From contig NZ_FQVL01000002.1 in assembly GCF_900129355.1 (NCBI RefSeq), forward strand, positions 248,001 to 312,000: 64,000 nt of DNA, written 5' to 3'. The DNA comes from Seinonella peptonophila (lineage in GTDB: Bacteria; Bacillota; Bacilli; Thermoactinomycetales; Thermoactinomycetaceae). Positions 43,729 to 51,278 of the stretch are shown one piece after another. Numbering within the stretch: position 1 is the first letter of the stretch; each line of letters begins with the position of its first letter. The notes under the pieces were generated by a model, which was given only the letters and a program-made list of their open reading frames with translations, did no database searches and had not been told where the DNA came from. The position numbers and the translations under genes are program-made.

Positions 43729-43771
43729 TACTATATATGTGCAGTCAGAAGCACGAAAAGGGACATAATTT
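43729..43771 (-). promoter_or_regulatory. Promoter-like repeat, copy 1
   Basis: On the minus strand: ATGTCCCTTTT, a variable 18-20 nt, then GCACATATATAGTA, containing a TATAGT -10 box. Nearly identical to copies at 44755 and 51065. No good -35 box lies at the normal spacing, so an activator or phage sigma-like factor may be needed. Confidence 0.65.
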
Positions 43772-43923
43772 CGAGTAATTTTTATTGTCTTCAACTTAAT
43801 CCGTATTTTCGTAGACATAGAAGCAATAAGTATGCTTTCATTTATTTAACGCAACATCCGATTAGCCTATCTCAGAACCCTGATTAGGCCAGCAACCGTT
43901 CGACATCGTTCGAAAGGAGAGAA

Positions 43924-44157
43924 GTGAATCTTTTCCACCTCATCGGTCTTCTTTATCTCGCTTACATGCTTGGAATCACCTACAGCAAAATACGTCATCC
44001 TTTCATAGGTGGTGGAATAACTGCCATTTCGATAACTGTAGGCGCAGTGGCGGAAATCAGCAGCCAGAACACTGGAGAGCTCCCTATTATGGGAATCGCT
44101 GTTGGTTTTGGTTTCGCAGCTATAATCGCCCTCATCATCGATAGTCTAGACGACTAG
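43924..44157 (+). CDS. Small two-pass membrane protein on the opposite strand
   Basis: A 77-residue hydrophobic protein with membrane segments about 5-20 and 30-45 or 53-72 (IAVGFGFAAIIALIIDSL) and an acidic end (DSLDD). GTG start with GAAAGGAG 5 nt upstream. It lies alone on the plus strand within the minus-strand late block and has its own terminator, the marks of an accessory gene. Function unknown; superinfection exclusion is one possibility. Confidence 0.7.
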   Translation: MNLFHLIGLLYLAYMLGITYSKIRHPFIGGGITAISITVGAVAEISSQNTGELPIMGIAVGFGFAAIIALIIDSLDD

Positions 44158-44185
44158 GTAAGCTACCTCTCAGAAAGACCGTCCA

Positions 44186-44230
44186 AAAGCAGTCATACCT
44201 CCGCAAGTTCGAGGGATGGGCTGCTTTTTG
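44186..44230 (+). terminator. Terminator of the small membrane protein gene
   Basis: AAAGCAG and CTGCTTT form the base of a stem with inner CCTC/GAGG pairing, followed by TTTTT. Confidence 0.8.
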
Positions 44231-44249
44231 GTGTTGAAATATATTTTTA

Positions 44250-44276
44250 AGACACCCAGAAAACCTGAGTGTCTAT
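44250..44276 (-). terminator. Terminator of the gene at 44297
   Basis: On the minus strand AGACACTCAG and CTGGGTGTCT pair around GTTTT, followed by an A/T-rich tail. Confidence 0.6.
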
Positions 44277-44296
44277 GTTTATAAATAGAGAAATTA

Positions 44297-44725
44297 TTAA
44301 ATGTATACTTCTTCTACACTATCAATTTGTACAAAAGAATAAGAGAGAAGCGGGGTAGTATGAAAAGTGAATAGATCAGTTAAAACATGATATATACTTG
44401 TACTTTCAGTATCTCCTAACATAACTTTTCTCGTATATTCTTTTATAAAAACTGTTTGATCTACTGTTTCAAAAGATAGCGTTACCTTATGGTGTAGTTC
44501 AGGTGTCGTCTCCGTAGGTGTAGCACTTATGACAGTTGTTTCTAATCGTTTTAATATCTGATTTCTAGTTGGATTAAAGTCAAAATTAAAGTATCGAACC
44601 ATCGCAAAGCGTCTTGCGTTTGCTTCATCTGAATTCGGAACTTCATATTGAACAGGTGCAAGTGAGATTTCTTGATCATCTTCTAGTACTAACGCCTTCG
44701 TTTCGACCACGAAATCAAAAGCCAT
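44297..44725 (-). CDS. Prophage protein of unknown function
   Basis: A 142-residue protein, mixed alpha/beta, acidic (VVETKALVLEDDQEISLAP; RYFNFDFNPTRNQILKRLE). GGGGAG precedes the ATG. Directly downstream of repeat copy 2, so it is probably a single-gene late transcript ending at the terminator at 44250. Family not recognised. Confidence 0.7.
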   Translation of the reverse strand: MAFDFVVETKALVLEDDQEISLAPVQYEVPNSDEANARRFAMVRYFNFDFNPTRNQILKRLETTVISATPTETTPELHHKVTLSFETVDQTVFIKEYTRKVMLGDTESTSIYHVLTDLFTFHTTPLLSYSFVQIDSVEEVYI

Positions 44726-44754
44726 ATAATCTCCCCAATCCTAAAAAATATTTT

Positions 44755-44798
44755 CTACTATATATGTGCAACCAGAAGCACAAAAAGGGACATGATTT
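44755..44798 (-). promoter_or_regulatory. Promoter-like repeat, copy 2
   Basis: Minus strand ATGTCCCTTTTTGTGCTTCT, then GGTTGCACATATATAGTAG. TATAGT is about 30 nt before the start codon at 44725, the right distance for a promoter. Confidence 0.7.
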
Positions 44799-44820
44799 TG
44801 AAATAAAGTTTAATATATTT

Positions 44821-45507
44821 TTATATTTTTCCCAAACGCTTCCTTGCAACTTGAACATACCCTTCATCTTTTTCAATCCCAATGTATGAATACCCATTTT
44901 CTTTTGCAGCTACAAGCGTTGTACCACTACCGCAAAACGGGTCTAGTACTGTTCCACCAAAAGGAGTTACTACTTTAATTAACTCAGCCATTAATTCTAC
45001 TGGTTTTTCTGTTGGATGCTGCTTCCCTTTTGGGGTAACTCTTTTCGCTTGAATTACATTTCGTCCTTTTTTTGTTTCATATTTTGCCTTACCTTTCACA
45101 AATTCCATCACTAACTCATGTTGTGGTCGAAAACCAAAACCTAAGCCCATAACACCTTTATCCCAAACAATAAGATTCCTTAACTGCAAACCAGATGATT
45201 CTAAAGCAGGTGCTAAATGGGGATACATTCGCCAATCACAAAAAATTAGCATGCTTCCACTTGGTTTCAATAGTCGATTACATTCAATAGCTACATTTCT
45301 TATGAGCCAAATTAAACCTAAAGTAGTCATATTGTCATTGACAAACCAGGTAGATGCAGACCTAATCATTTGTGTACTCGCCTTCTTTTGGGCTTCAGTA
45401 AATCCACCTGAACAATAAGGCGGGTCTGTTATCACACTGTCAATACTTTCGGTTTCTATCGTCTTCATAACTTCCAAACAATCACCTTGAATAACGCTGT
45501 TTATCAT
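44821..45507 (-). CDS. DNA methyltransferase (N4-cytosine/N6-adenine)
   Basis: A 228-residue beta-class amino-methyltransferase. The catalytic motif is DPPY (SVITDPPYCSGG, residues about 27-30); the SAM-binding motif is FCGSGTTLVAA (about 193-203), preceded by HPTEKPVELM. The order DPPY first then FxGxG places it in the beta group. It lacks an obvious large target-recognition domain, as in phage orphan methyltransferases that protect DNA from host restriction. No restriction partner is present. Confidence 0.92.
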   Translation of the reverse strand: MINSVIQGDCLEVMKTIETESIDSVITDPPYCSGGFTEAQKKASTQMIRSASTWFVNDNMTTLGLIWLIRNVAIECNRLLKPSGSMLIFCDWRMYPHLAPALESSGLQLRNLIVWDKGVMGLGFGFRPQHELVMEFVKGKAKYETKKGRNVIQAKRVTPKGKQHPTEKPVELMAELIKVVTPFGGTVLDPFCGSGTTLVAAKENGYSYIGIEKDEGYVQVARKRLGKI

Positions 45508-45539
45508 GATGTATAAACCCCTTTATTGGTGATAAGAAA

Positions 45540-45566
45540 GTCAAAAGGAGCCAAATTAGGCTCCTT
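45540..45566 (-). terminator. Terminator after the 29-residue peptide
   Basis: AGGAGCC and GGCTCCT pair perfectly around AAATTA; T-rich on both sides. Confidence 0.75.
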
Positions 45567-45654
45567 ATTTTTTAACTATCGCAATCACAGCAGTGATCAC
45601 TGAAGTTATAAGAGTCAATAACCCTATTAACTCATCCCATGTTACGTTACTCAC
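45565..45654 (-). CDS. Micro membrane peptide (29 aa)
   Basis: A 29-residue peptide, MSNVTWDELIGLLTLITS followed by VITAVIAIVKK, with GTG start and AAAGGA 8 nt upstream. It is one hydrophobic helix with a Lys-Lys end. The NVTWDEL start and the V-I-A-I-V-K end match the 47-residue peptide at 39152, so the two are probably related. It is too short for usual gene callers. The form recalls holin-like toxins. Confidence 0.65.
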   Translation of the reverse strand: MSNVTWDELIGLLTLITSVITAVIAIVKK

Positions 45655-45716
45655 TTGCGGGTTCCTTTCTTTCTCTTGGTTGATAAACCCCTACAAGTGA
45701 GTACAACATATTTATC

Positions 45717-46472
45717 CTAAAAAGGTAAATCAGCAGTTGTAAACTGAGTTGGTAAGAAATATCGAAACTTAGGATCAGCAAGTAGAGCTTCAAATTGAGT
45801 TGGTACACTATGATATCCAACCGCAAATGACCCAGCAGCAGGGTTCCAAGCCTTATAAGCTCTTGTTGCTTTTTCAATCTTGGCTAATTCGGCTGAAGTG
45901 GTAGCAGCAGTTTGGTAACTGCCTCCTGTAACGCCATTTTGAACATCCAATCGAGATAACCAAAAACGTACATCACTGACTACACCACTATTCCAAAGTT
46001 CCCAAAGAGCTTGGGCCACTACTCTATGTTCGTCATGGGTATCTATTGGAGACATCGTTTTATAGCTTGTGTTAGCCGGAAACTGCGAAATAATACTCTG
46101 CATTGCTGTTTTAAATCCAGCAACTGTTCTATTAGTGGTTCGCATCAAGTGGATATTTGATGGTGGTACCCCTAACTGTCCTAACGCACTACGAAACTCC
46201 TTATCACGAGCATCATAAATATCATTCCATGTTAAAGGCGAGTATCCTTCAACTGCTGGATCATGGCGAGAACCCCAATAACCAGATGTAACAGGTGTAT
46301 TAGTATCGCTGTTATACCCGTTGATTGCCCAACGAGCAGAAGTATTCCCTCCATCCGTCAATAGAACAACGTGGGTATCTCTTCCCGCTGCTATGTGACG
46401 CAAAATATCAACCGACATTGAAAGTGTTTCATCGTCTTGATGAGGGCTAAAAAACACTGCTGGTAATGGCAT
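45717..46472 (-). CDS. PIG-L/LmbE-type deacetylase
   Basis: A 251-residue protein of the LmbE (PIG-L) deacetylase family. The zinc motif SPHQDDETLSMS (residues about 9-20) and the second motif DTHDEHRVVAQAL (about 143-155) are intact. Relatives deacetylate N-acetylglucosaminyl compounds (bacillithiol and mycothiol precursors, glycolipids). In a phage it could alter a cell-surface sugar or a virion glycan; the substrate is unknown. TGGAGG precedes the ATG. It lies between terL and the methyltransferase, in accessory territory. Confidence 0.88.
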   Translation of the reverse strand: MPLPAVFFSPHQDDETLSMSVDILRHIAAGRDTHVVLLTDGGNTSARWAINGYNSDTNTPVTSGYWGSRHDPAVEGYSPLTWNDIYDARDKEFRSALGQLGVPPSNIHLMRTTNRTVAGFKTAMQSIISQFPANTSYKTMSPIDTHDEHRVVAQALWELWNSGVVSDVRFWLSRLDVQNGVTGGSYQTAATTSAELAKIEKATRAYKAWNPAAGSFAVGYHSVPTQFEALLADPKFRYFLPTQFTTADLPF

Positions 46473-46499
46473 AGTGTAAAACCTCCATAAAGTTGTTTT

Positions 46500-46535
46500 G
46501 AGTATAAAAATAACCTCTATCGATTAATAGAGGTT
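46500..46535 (-). terminator. Terminator between terL and the PIG-L gene
   Basis: AACCTCTAT and ATAGAGGTT pair perfectly; on the minus strand ATTTTTATA follows. It would end the terL transcript. Confidence 0.8.
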
Positions 46536-46631
46536 GGGATGATACCTATAAAATTATGAATAAAAGCAATTGTTTCTCTCGTAAATCTCGTACATAATAT
46601 CATTAAAAAGTTTAAGGAGTTTTTGACAGCA

Positions 46632-47447
46632 ATGAAAAAACTGAAAATACATCATTGGATTTTAATTGGAGTTGTGGCTGTATTTGCATTTGGAATTTTA
46701 GCTATAAGCATATTTAATCTAGTCACTTCTAGCAGTTTAGACTCAGGAATAAAGGATTCCAATATCACAGGAACACAAATCTCTATTATGGCAAATCAAA
46801 TTTCTATCATGAATTTCCTTCTAACCTTTATTGGTCTTGCTGGTGCACTTGCTGGAGTTGGTTTTACTGTTTTCGGTTATTATCAGTCGATGAAGTTTCG
46901 CGATATGGTTAAAGAAGAATTAAATAAAAAACTAGACCCCATTAAAGAAAAAATAAATAATAACACCAAAGATATAATCGATTTTTCAAAGGAACTAATT
47001 ACACTAAATGATAAATCAGATCACCAAAAAGAACTAACAGATGATTTATATCTCGATTTCTTCGAATCAAAAATTAACTCTTTGATTCTTTCTGGTTATC
47101 AACAAGAGAATATACAAGTACCATGTAATAATATAAAACAATTGAATGAAATGATTAAAATACACAAAGATTGTCTAGATCATTTCGTTCTTTTCTACCA
47201 AACAAGGGTAAATATGGTTCAATTTATAATCAAGACAACTTCCACAAGAATTGCTTCAGAATTAGATCGACATAGTCAACAAAAATCACTTATAGAAGAG
47301 TTTGGGTCAAAAAAGCACCTTGATGACTACCTAGACAAAGTAACAAACGAGTTTATAGATAGAATAAACCAATTTAAAAGAGCCCAAAAATATAGACTCT
47401 TCTCGACAGAAGAAGTTGTTCATCTAAATAGCCATTTCAATTTTTAG
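46632..47447 (+). CDS. Two-pass membrane protein with cytoplasmic helical domain
   Basis: A 271-residue protein on the strand opposite to terL. Two transmembrane segments (about residues 9-32 and 59-85, FLLTFIGLAGALAGVGFTVF) precede a long, charged helical domain. AAGGAG lies 12 nt before the ATG at 46632; a TTG at 46623 is an alternative. Lower GC than its neighbours and the opposite orientation mark it as a moron. Topology resembles some superinfection-exclusion or abortive-infection proteins, without proof. Confidence 0.72.
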   Translation: MKKLKIHHWILIGVVAVFAFGILAISIFNLVTSSSLDSGIKDSNITGTQISIMANQISIMNFLLTFIGLAGALAGVGFTVFGYYQSMKFRDMVKEELNKKLDPIKEKINNNTKDIIDFSKELITLNDKSDHQKELTDDLYLDFFESKINSLILSGYQQENIQVPCNNIKQLNEMIKIHKDCLDHFVLFYQTRVNMVQFIIKTTSTRIASELDRHSQQKSLIEEFGSKKHLDDYLDKVTNEFIDRINQFKRAQKYRLFSTEEVVHLNSHFNF

Positions 47448-47481
47448 AAGATGTAAATATTTTGTTGAACTTCTCGACTTA

Positions 47482-49236
47482 TTACATCCACCAGGGCTTC
47501 TCAATAATCTCTCTAGGCCCTCCATTTCTTGCAATACTAACAGCCATCTCTAATGCATCCAGTAAATCATCATGTCCATTTGTCCCATACTTCTCAAATT
47601 GCTCCAGCAATAACGAGTGTCTTTTGTTAAACAGGATTTTCCCGCCTTCAATATCTGGGTGCATTGCTTCGATTCTAAGCTCTTTTCGAGTACGATTCTT
47701 TACTTCTTTTACCCTCGTGTATTCGGGGTAATTAACCGCTTTTAATCGTTGCCTGAGAGTCCATACAAGGAATTCTTGGGCAACGTTCGCATCTGCTGCT
47801 ATTCGGTCAGGTTGCCACTCTACAACCTTGTCCACGATCAAATCAAGGAATTGATCTGGATGCAATTTGTTCCCGATCGCTTCCGCTACATACTTTGTTT
47901 GAGTTCTCCTATTCTGAGCCAATATGACCAACGCGGAGTAATCCCCTCGTTCTTTCTTCCCCATTGCAAAATCTACACCCATAAAGATATCAAATTGAGA
48001 TGACTTGAAATCTAAATCAGGATCATAGTAATGAAACGTCTCAGGATCAAAAAGCATGGATTCTCGGTCAATAGGTTCATTTTGGTATTCAGTGGAGAAC
48101 GCCTTTGATCCATTGTCCCATTTCCACTTATAGAGCCTATAAAGCGGCTGTACATCTGCCCAAAGTACTTCAGACGATTCATCCATTTCCTCTTTGTGTT
48201 CCTGATAAAATTCCCATGCTTGTCTAGCACGTATTTGTGGAACCTCATCTGGGTTTTTATATAATTCCTCACATTGCGCCCACAAATCTTCCTTTTCTGG
48301 GGATTTGATTATAGCCTTATATACTTTTGTGTCAAAATCACCACGTCTATGAAGTACATCCATCAAAAGACAATCAGGATGTACCGTAGTTCCCATATAA
48401 ATAAGCCCTGTTTTTCTTCCTGCTGGATCGCCTAGAGGTACAACGACTTTAGAAAACCAATCCTTTAATTTGGCTCGTAATTCATCAGTATTCGTATTAT
48501 CGCTATCCTCCAAGTCATCACAGATGATCAAATCAGGTCTAACCCCATTCCAGTTACGACCACGTAAAGCCTGACCTGTCGAGGCTGCTTCACATAAGGT
48601 TAGGAGCTTTTGGTTATGTTCAGATATCGGATACCAAGCAACGAAACGCTCAGAACTATCCCGTGGGTTTTCCTGTTTCTTTGGTGACAAGAGTTCTCCA
48701 AAATCTGCCCTTAATTTCTCGTTGTGTTTGAGTTGAAGCGCGATCCACTCCAAGTTCTTGCTAGCCACGTCAGGCGTGATTGAAATAGTGATGATGTACT
48801 TTCGTTTTCTAAACAGGATTTCTCTTATTGGGAAGCCTTTTGATAAATAGGTACTCTTAGCATGACCACGAGGAGCAGCACGGCATATTTTTAAATTGGG
48901 TTTCTTGTTGGATACCAAATCCATGTCTCTACATATTTCCCTATGAAATTCGGCTGCATCTTCAGGTGAATCTAATTCGAACCCTTCCCAATTTCCCGCG
49001 TTATCTGGGTTCTGATTTTCGCCGAAATACTCCCAACAAAAATAGAGCAGGTCAATTTCTGCTCTATGGATTCGTTTCAGTCTCTTCAGTTCCGTTAGAT
49101 ACTCATTTAACTCAATCAATCCTTCATCGTTCATCTGATCCAGATTAACGGAATTGATGTATTCGGTTAGAGTTTGAATCATCTCTTCCCGTTCTTTTCG
49201 TTTAACAAATCTTTTTTCTGATTCAATCCACGCCAT
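47482..49236 (-). CDS. terL: Terminase large subunit
   Basis: A 584-residue packaging motor. Walker A is the terminase-type CRAAPRGHAKSTY (residues about 108-120), Walker B is LIICDDLED (about 228-236), and the nuclease part begins FMGVDFAMGKKERGDYS (about 405) with DANVAQEF and GHDDLLDAL near the end. AGGAGG precedes the ATG. TerS is separated from it by a 710-bp AT-rich gap, which is unusual. Confidence 0.93.
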   Translation of the reverse strand: MAWIESEKRFVKRKEREEMIQTLTEYINSVNLDQMNDEGLIELNEYLTELKRLKRIHRAEIDLLYFCWEYFGENQNPDNAGNWEGFELDSPEDAAEFHREICRDMDLVSNKKPNLKICRAAPRGHAKSTYLSKGFPIREILFRKRKYIITISITPDVASKNLEWIALQLKHNEKLRADFGELLSPKKQENPRDSSERFVAWYPISEHNQKLLTLCEAASTGQALRGRNWNGVRPDLIICDDLEDSDNTNTDELRAKLKDWFSKVVVPLGDPAGRKTGLIYMGTTVHPDCLLMDVLHRRGDFDTKVYKAIIKSPEKEDLWAQCEELYKNPDEVPQIRARQAWEFYQEHKEEMDESSEVLWADVQPLYRLYKWKWDNGSKAFSTEYQNEPIDRESMLFDPETFHYYDPDLDFKSSQFDIFMGVDFAMGKKERGDYSALVILAQNRRTQTKYVAEAIGNKLHPDQFLDLIVDKVVEWQPDRIAADANVAQEFLVWTLRQRLKAVNYPEYTRVKEVKNRTRKELRIEAMHPDIEGGKILFNKRHSLLLEQFEKYGTNGHDDLLDALEMAVSIARNGGPREIIEKPWWM

Positions 49237-49268
49237 TTATAGCCTCCTTTCTGGGATGGATTTTGGAC

Positions 49269-49299
49269 ATAAAAATAGGACTCAAATTAAGAGTCCTGT
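49269..49299 (-). terminator. Terminator upstream of terL
   Basis: AGGACTC and GAGTCCT pair around AAATTAA; on the minus strand ATTTTTA follows. Transcripts from terS would stop here unless antiterminated. Confidence 0.75.
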
Positions 49300-49946
49300 T
49301 ATTGGGTGATCATAATTACCACTTGTATATATTTGGTAGTTGAAATATATTTTTGATTCTCGGATTTTACTTCCACAAGCCGCACGCCATCTCTAGGGGT
49401 GCCTTGGGGGTTTTAGAAAATTCGGATACTAATTAATAAAATCCGAATAATTCAAATAATCAACCCAACATAACCATGCCTGTAACCTTTAAATATTGAA
49501 TCGATTGATCAATAAACTAATCCTCAAACTTAGTAACATTATAGTCGATTAGTTGTACGATTGTTTAGGTAACCACTGTAACCCCTGATATATAATGCTT
49601 CGTAGGCTAATTCAATATCATTCGTTAAGGTTACATTTCTGTAATTTTGTTACCTTAATACATACACTTAATACACAACACTATATATAGTATTCATATG
49701 CTACATATATCACTATATATAGAATACCTATACCCATACAAATAACCCCTATATACAAGCCCTAATATGGAATTAGCAGTATAATTACCCCCTGCTCAAA
49801 AATATTTTTAGGGGTCGCGCATTCCCAGGGTTCAGGATGTGTAAAAAGGTATTGGTGTAGTTAACTGTACACTAACAAATGTTTTATAAAATTACAATTG
49901 TAACGAAAGGTTTATCTAATATTAATAACTTTACAACAAACCCCTA
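49300..49946. other. AT-rich gap between terS and terL
   Basis: No convincing gene. It holds several GTAAC/GTTAC motifs (for example near 49490, 49537, 49570 and 49637-49662), an inverted pair TTAAGGT/ACCTTAA (about 49634-49665), and two close copies of CACTATATATAG (about 49680-49725). The position between the terminase genes would suit a packaging (pac/cos) site or TerS binding array. Confidence 0.4.
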
Positions 49947-50342
49947 TTACCCTTCATTTTTTTCTGCTTGGAACTCTTCAATTCGGGCTCTTAATTCCGT
50001 AACGTCAACCGTATTGTTATGGACCTCAATTTTACTATCTTCTTTTTTCCCTAGTACTTCATTTGCCTCTAGAATAATCTTTGCTGCTGCTGCACTCCTA
50101 TCTTCTACTGCTGCATCTACCATAGACTGTAAAACGTCTGATAATTGCGACTTTGTTTCAGAAATAACCATATTATTATACTCTCTTTTAAAATCAGGTC
50201 TACCAATCCAGGTATAAATAGTAGTTCGATTAACCCCGATTTCATCCGCAATTTGTTGCATGGTTCGACCACCTTCAAGCAACATAAGCATTACTTTTCT
50301 ATGCCTTGTGTCGAGTAACTTTCTTTCACCTTTTTTAGCCAT
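49947..50342 (-). CDS. terS: Terminase small subunit
   Basis: A 131-residue DNA-binding protein: N-terminal helix-turn-helix (QQIADEIGVNRTTIYTWIGR, residues about 27-46), central oligomerisation helices, and an acidic C-terminal tail (ELRARIEEFQAEKNEG). It matches phage TerS of the phBC6A51 type. GAGGAGG stands upstream; the start overlaps the upstream gene by 8 nt. Confidence 0.86.
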   Translation of the reverse strand: MAKKGERKLLDTRHRKVMLMLLEGGRTMQQIADEIGVNRTTIYTWIGRPDFKREYNNMVISETKSQLSDVLQSMVDAAVEDRSAAAAKIILEANEVLGKKEDSKIEVHNNTVDVTELRARIEEFQAEKNEG

Positions 50343-50718
50343 ACATTACTACCTCCTCTCTTTCTTGAACCTTTACTCCATCGATCCAAATTTCTGGTAA
50401 ATGACATACGTTTTCTAATTCATGCTGATTCTTGTATTCTATTTTTCCATTCCATAATTCAAGTTCTCTCATGTTGCGATCAACTGTTTCAAAGTCCTCG
50501 ATAAAATCAATAATTGCTTTCACATAACTAACATTCATGTTGGTTTCAATAGGTTTAATGGGTTCTTTCCAAATAGGTATAATCCCCAAAATGTAACGGT
50601 AAGGTTTACCTTCGTAAATCTCAATAGTACATACTTCGTTTTTTCTGTCTACTTCTACAAAAGATGTATAAACACGGAACATGGTTTTTACAATGACTTC
50701 CCTAAATTCTCTTTCCAA
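50335..50718 (-). CDS. Prophage protein upstream of terS
   Basis: A 127-residue acidic protein (VCTIEIYEGKPYRYILGIIP; FIEDFETVDRNMRELELWNG). TTG start after GGTGGTG. Coupled to terS by an 8-nt overlap, which suggests a packaging-related or regulatory role. Family not recognised. Confidence 0.65.
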   Translation of the reverse strand: MEREFREVIVKTMFRVYTSFVEVDRKNEVCTIEIYEGKPYRYILGIIPIWKEPIKPIETNMNVSYVKAIIDFIEDFETVDRNMRELELWNGKIEYKNQHELENVCHLPEIWIDGVKVQEREEVVMYG

Positions 50719-50740
50719 ATCACCACCTTCTTTCTAAACA

Positions 50741-50776
50741 ATAAAAATAGCCTTACTCAAAATGAGAAGGCTTTTA
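50741..50776 (-). terminator. Terminator after the hairpin region
   Basis: AGCCTTCTC and GAGTAAGGCT form a stem with one bulge on the minus strand, followed by ATTTTTATT. It separates the hairpin-rich unit from the terS operon. Confidence 0.8.
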
Positions 50777-50829
50777 TTTCCTTTTTAAGGTTATAATTTA
50801 CTTCCTATTTGGATTCCACGAATCCATCT

Positions 50830-51066
50830 TTAGGAAGCTGTTTGTATTAAGGACTTTTTCATCTTTCTTTTATTACTTTTTCTGTGGATAATCTTTTTAT
50901 TTATATAACTATCTTGACAGATAGTTATAACGTTAACGATTCGCGAATCGTTAACGTTATCTTTTAATCTTTTCTTTATCTTATTGATACTAACTTCACT
51001 CTTTACTTGTATTTCGGCTAAAGCCTCATACAAGTATGTGAAATCTTTCTGCGAAAGATTCCCCAT
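50830..51066 (-). CDS. Possible 78-codon ORF overlapping the hairpin region
   Basis: An ATG-started frame encoding a Lys/Ile-rich peptide (YEALAEIQVKSEVSINKIKK, later SNKRKMKKSLIQ). There is no ribosome site, and the ATG directly follows the TATAGT of repeat copy 3, so a transcript from that promoter would begin within or after the ATG. Four perfect inverted repeats run through the frame. I favour a structured RNA or DNA element over a protein, but do not exclude the ORF. Confidence 0.3.
   Translation of the reverse strand: MGNLSQKDFTYLYEALAEIQVKSEVSINKIKKRLKDNVNDSRIVNVITICQDSYINKKIIHRKSNKRKMKKSLIQTAS
50905..51060 (-). ncRNA. Array of four perfect hairpins
   Basis: In minus-strand order: (1) AATCTTTC/GAAAGATT, 51060-51042, loop 3 nt; (2) TACTTGTAT/ATACAAGTA with inner GGCT/AGCC, 51036-51004; (3) a perfect 34-bp palindrome 50960-50927, centre CGCG; (4) ATAACTATC/GATAGTTAT, 50928-50905, sharing two bases with (3). 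A promoter-like repeat precedes and an intrinsic terminator (50776-50741) follows, giving a possible RNA of about 310 nt. No known RNA family recognised. Confidence 0.55.
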
Positions 51067-51107
51067 ACTATATATGCAGCCACGAAATAAAAAAGGGACA
51101 TGATTTT
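51065..51107 (-). promoter_or_regulatory. Promoter-like repeat, copy 3
   Basis: Minus strand ATGTCCCTTTTTT, variable middle, then GCATATATAGTAT. Same outer blocks as copies 1 and 2, with 2 nt less between them. It lies at the head of the hairpin array and upstream of the terminase operon. Confidence 0.65.
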
Positions 51108-51220
51108 TAAAAATGACACAAATTATTCATAATTGTATTCATAAATGATTCACAAATCTATCTACGCCACTTTTGAGATTTAACTATTCATCAAATAAAA
51201 ATTTATATATCAATTTATAA

Positions 51221-51249
51221 TTGACAAATCAAATTAAATTTGATATACT
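51221..51249 (+). promoter_or_regulatory. Promoter with built-in operator, rightward copy
   Basis: TTGACA (51221-51226), 17-nt spacer, TATACT (51244-51249). The palindrome ATCAAATTAAATTTGAT (51228-51244) fills the spacer. The same block occurs on the minus strand at 53568-53596. Confidence 0.88.
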
Positions 51250-51278
51250 TAATTTATCGAAAGGAGGACAACAATAAA

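Noticed and set aside
49300-49946. CRISPR array or satellite repeats
   Set aside because: Repeated words are short (5-12 nt), irregularly spaced and without uniform spacers.
49879-50217. A 112-codon plus-strand frame
   Set aside because: Antisense to terS, with hydrophobic composition typical of a shadow frame.
50830-51066. Confident protein-coding gene of 78 codons
   Set aside because: No ribosome site, ATG abuts the -10 box, and four perfect inverted repeats explain the region better; kept only as a low-confidence ORF.
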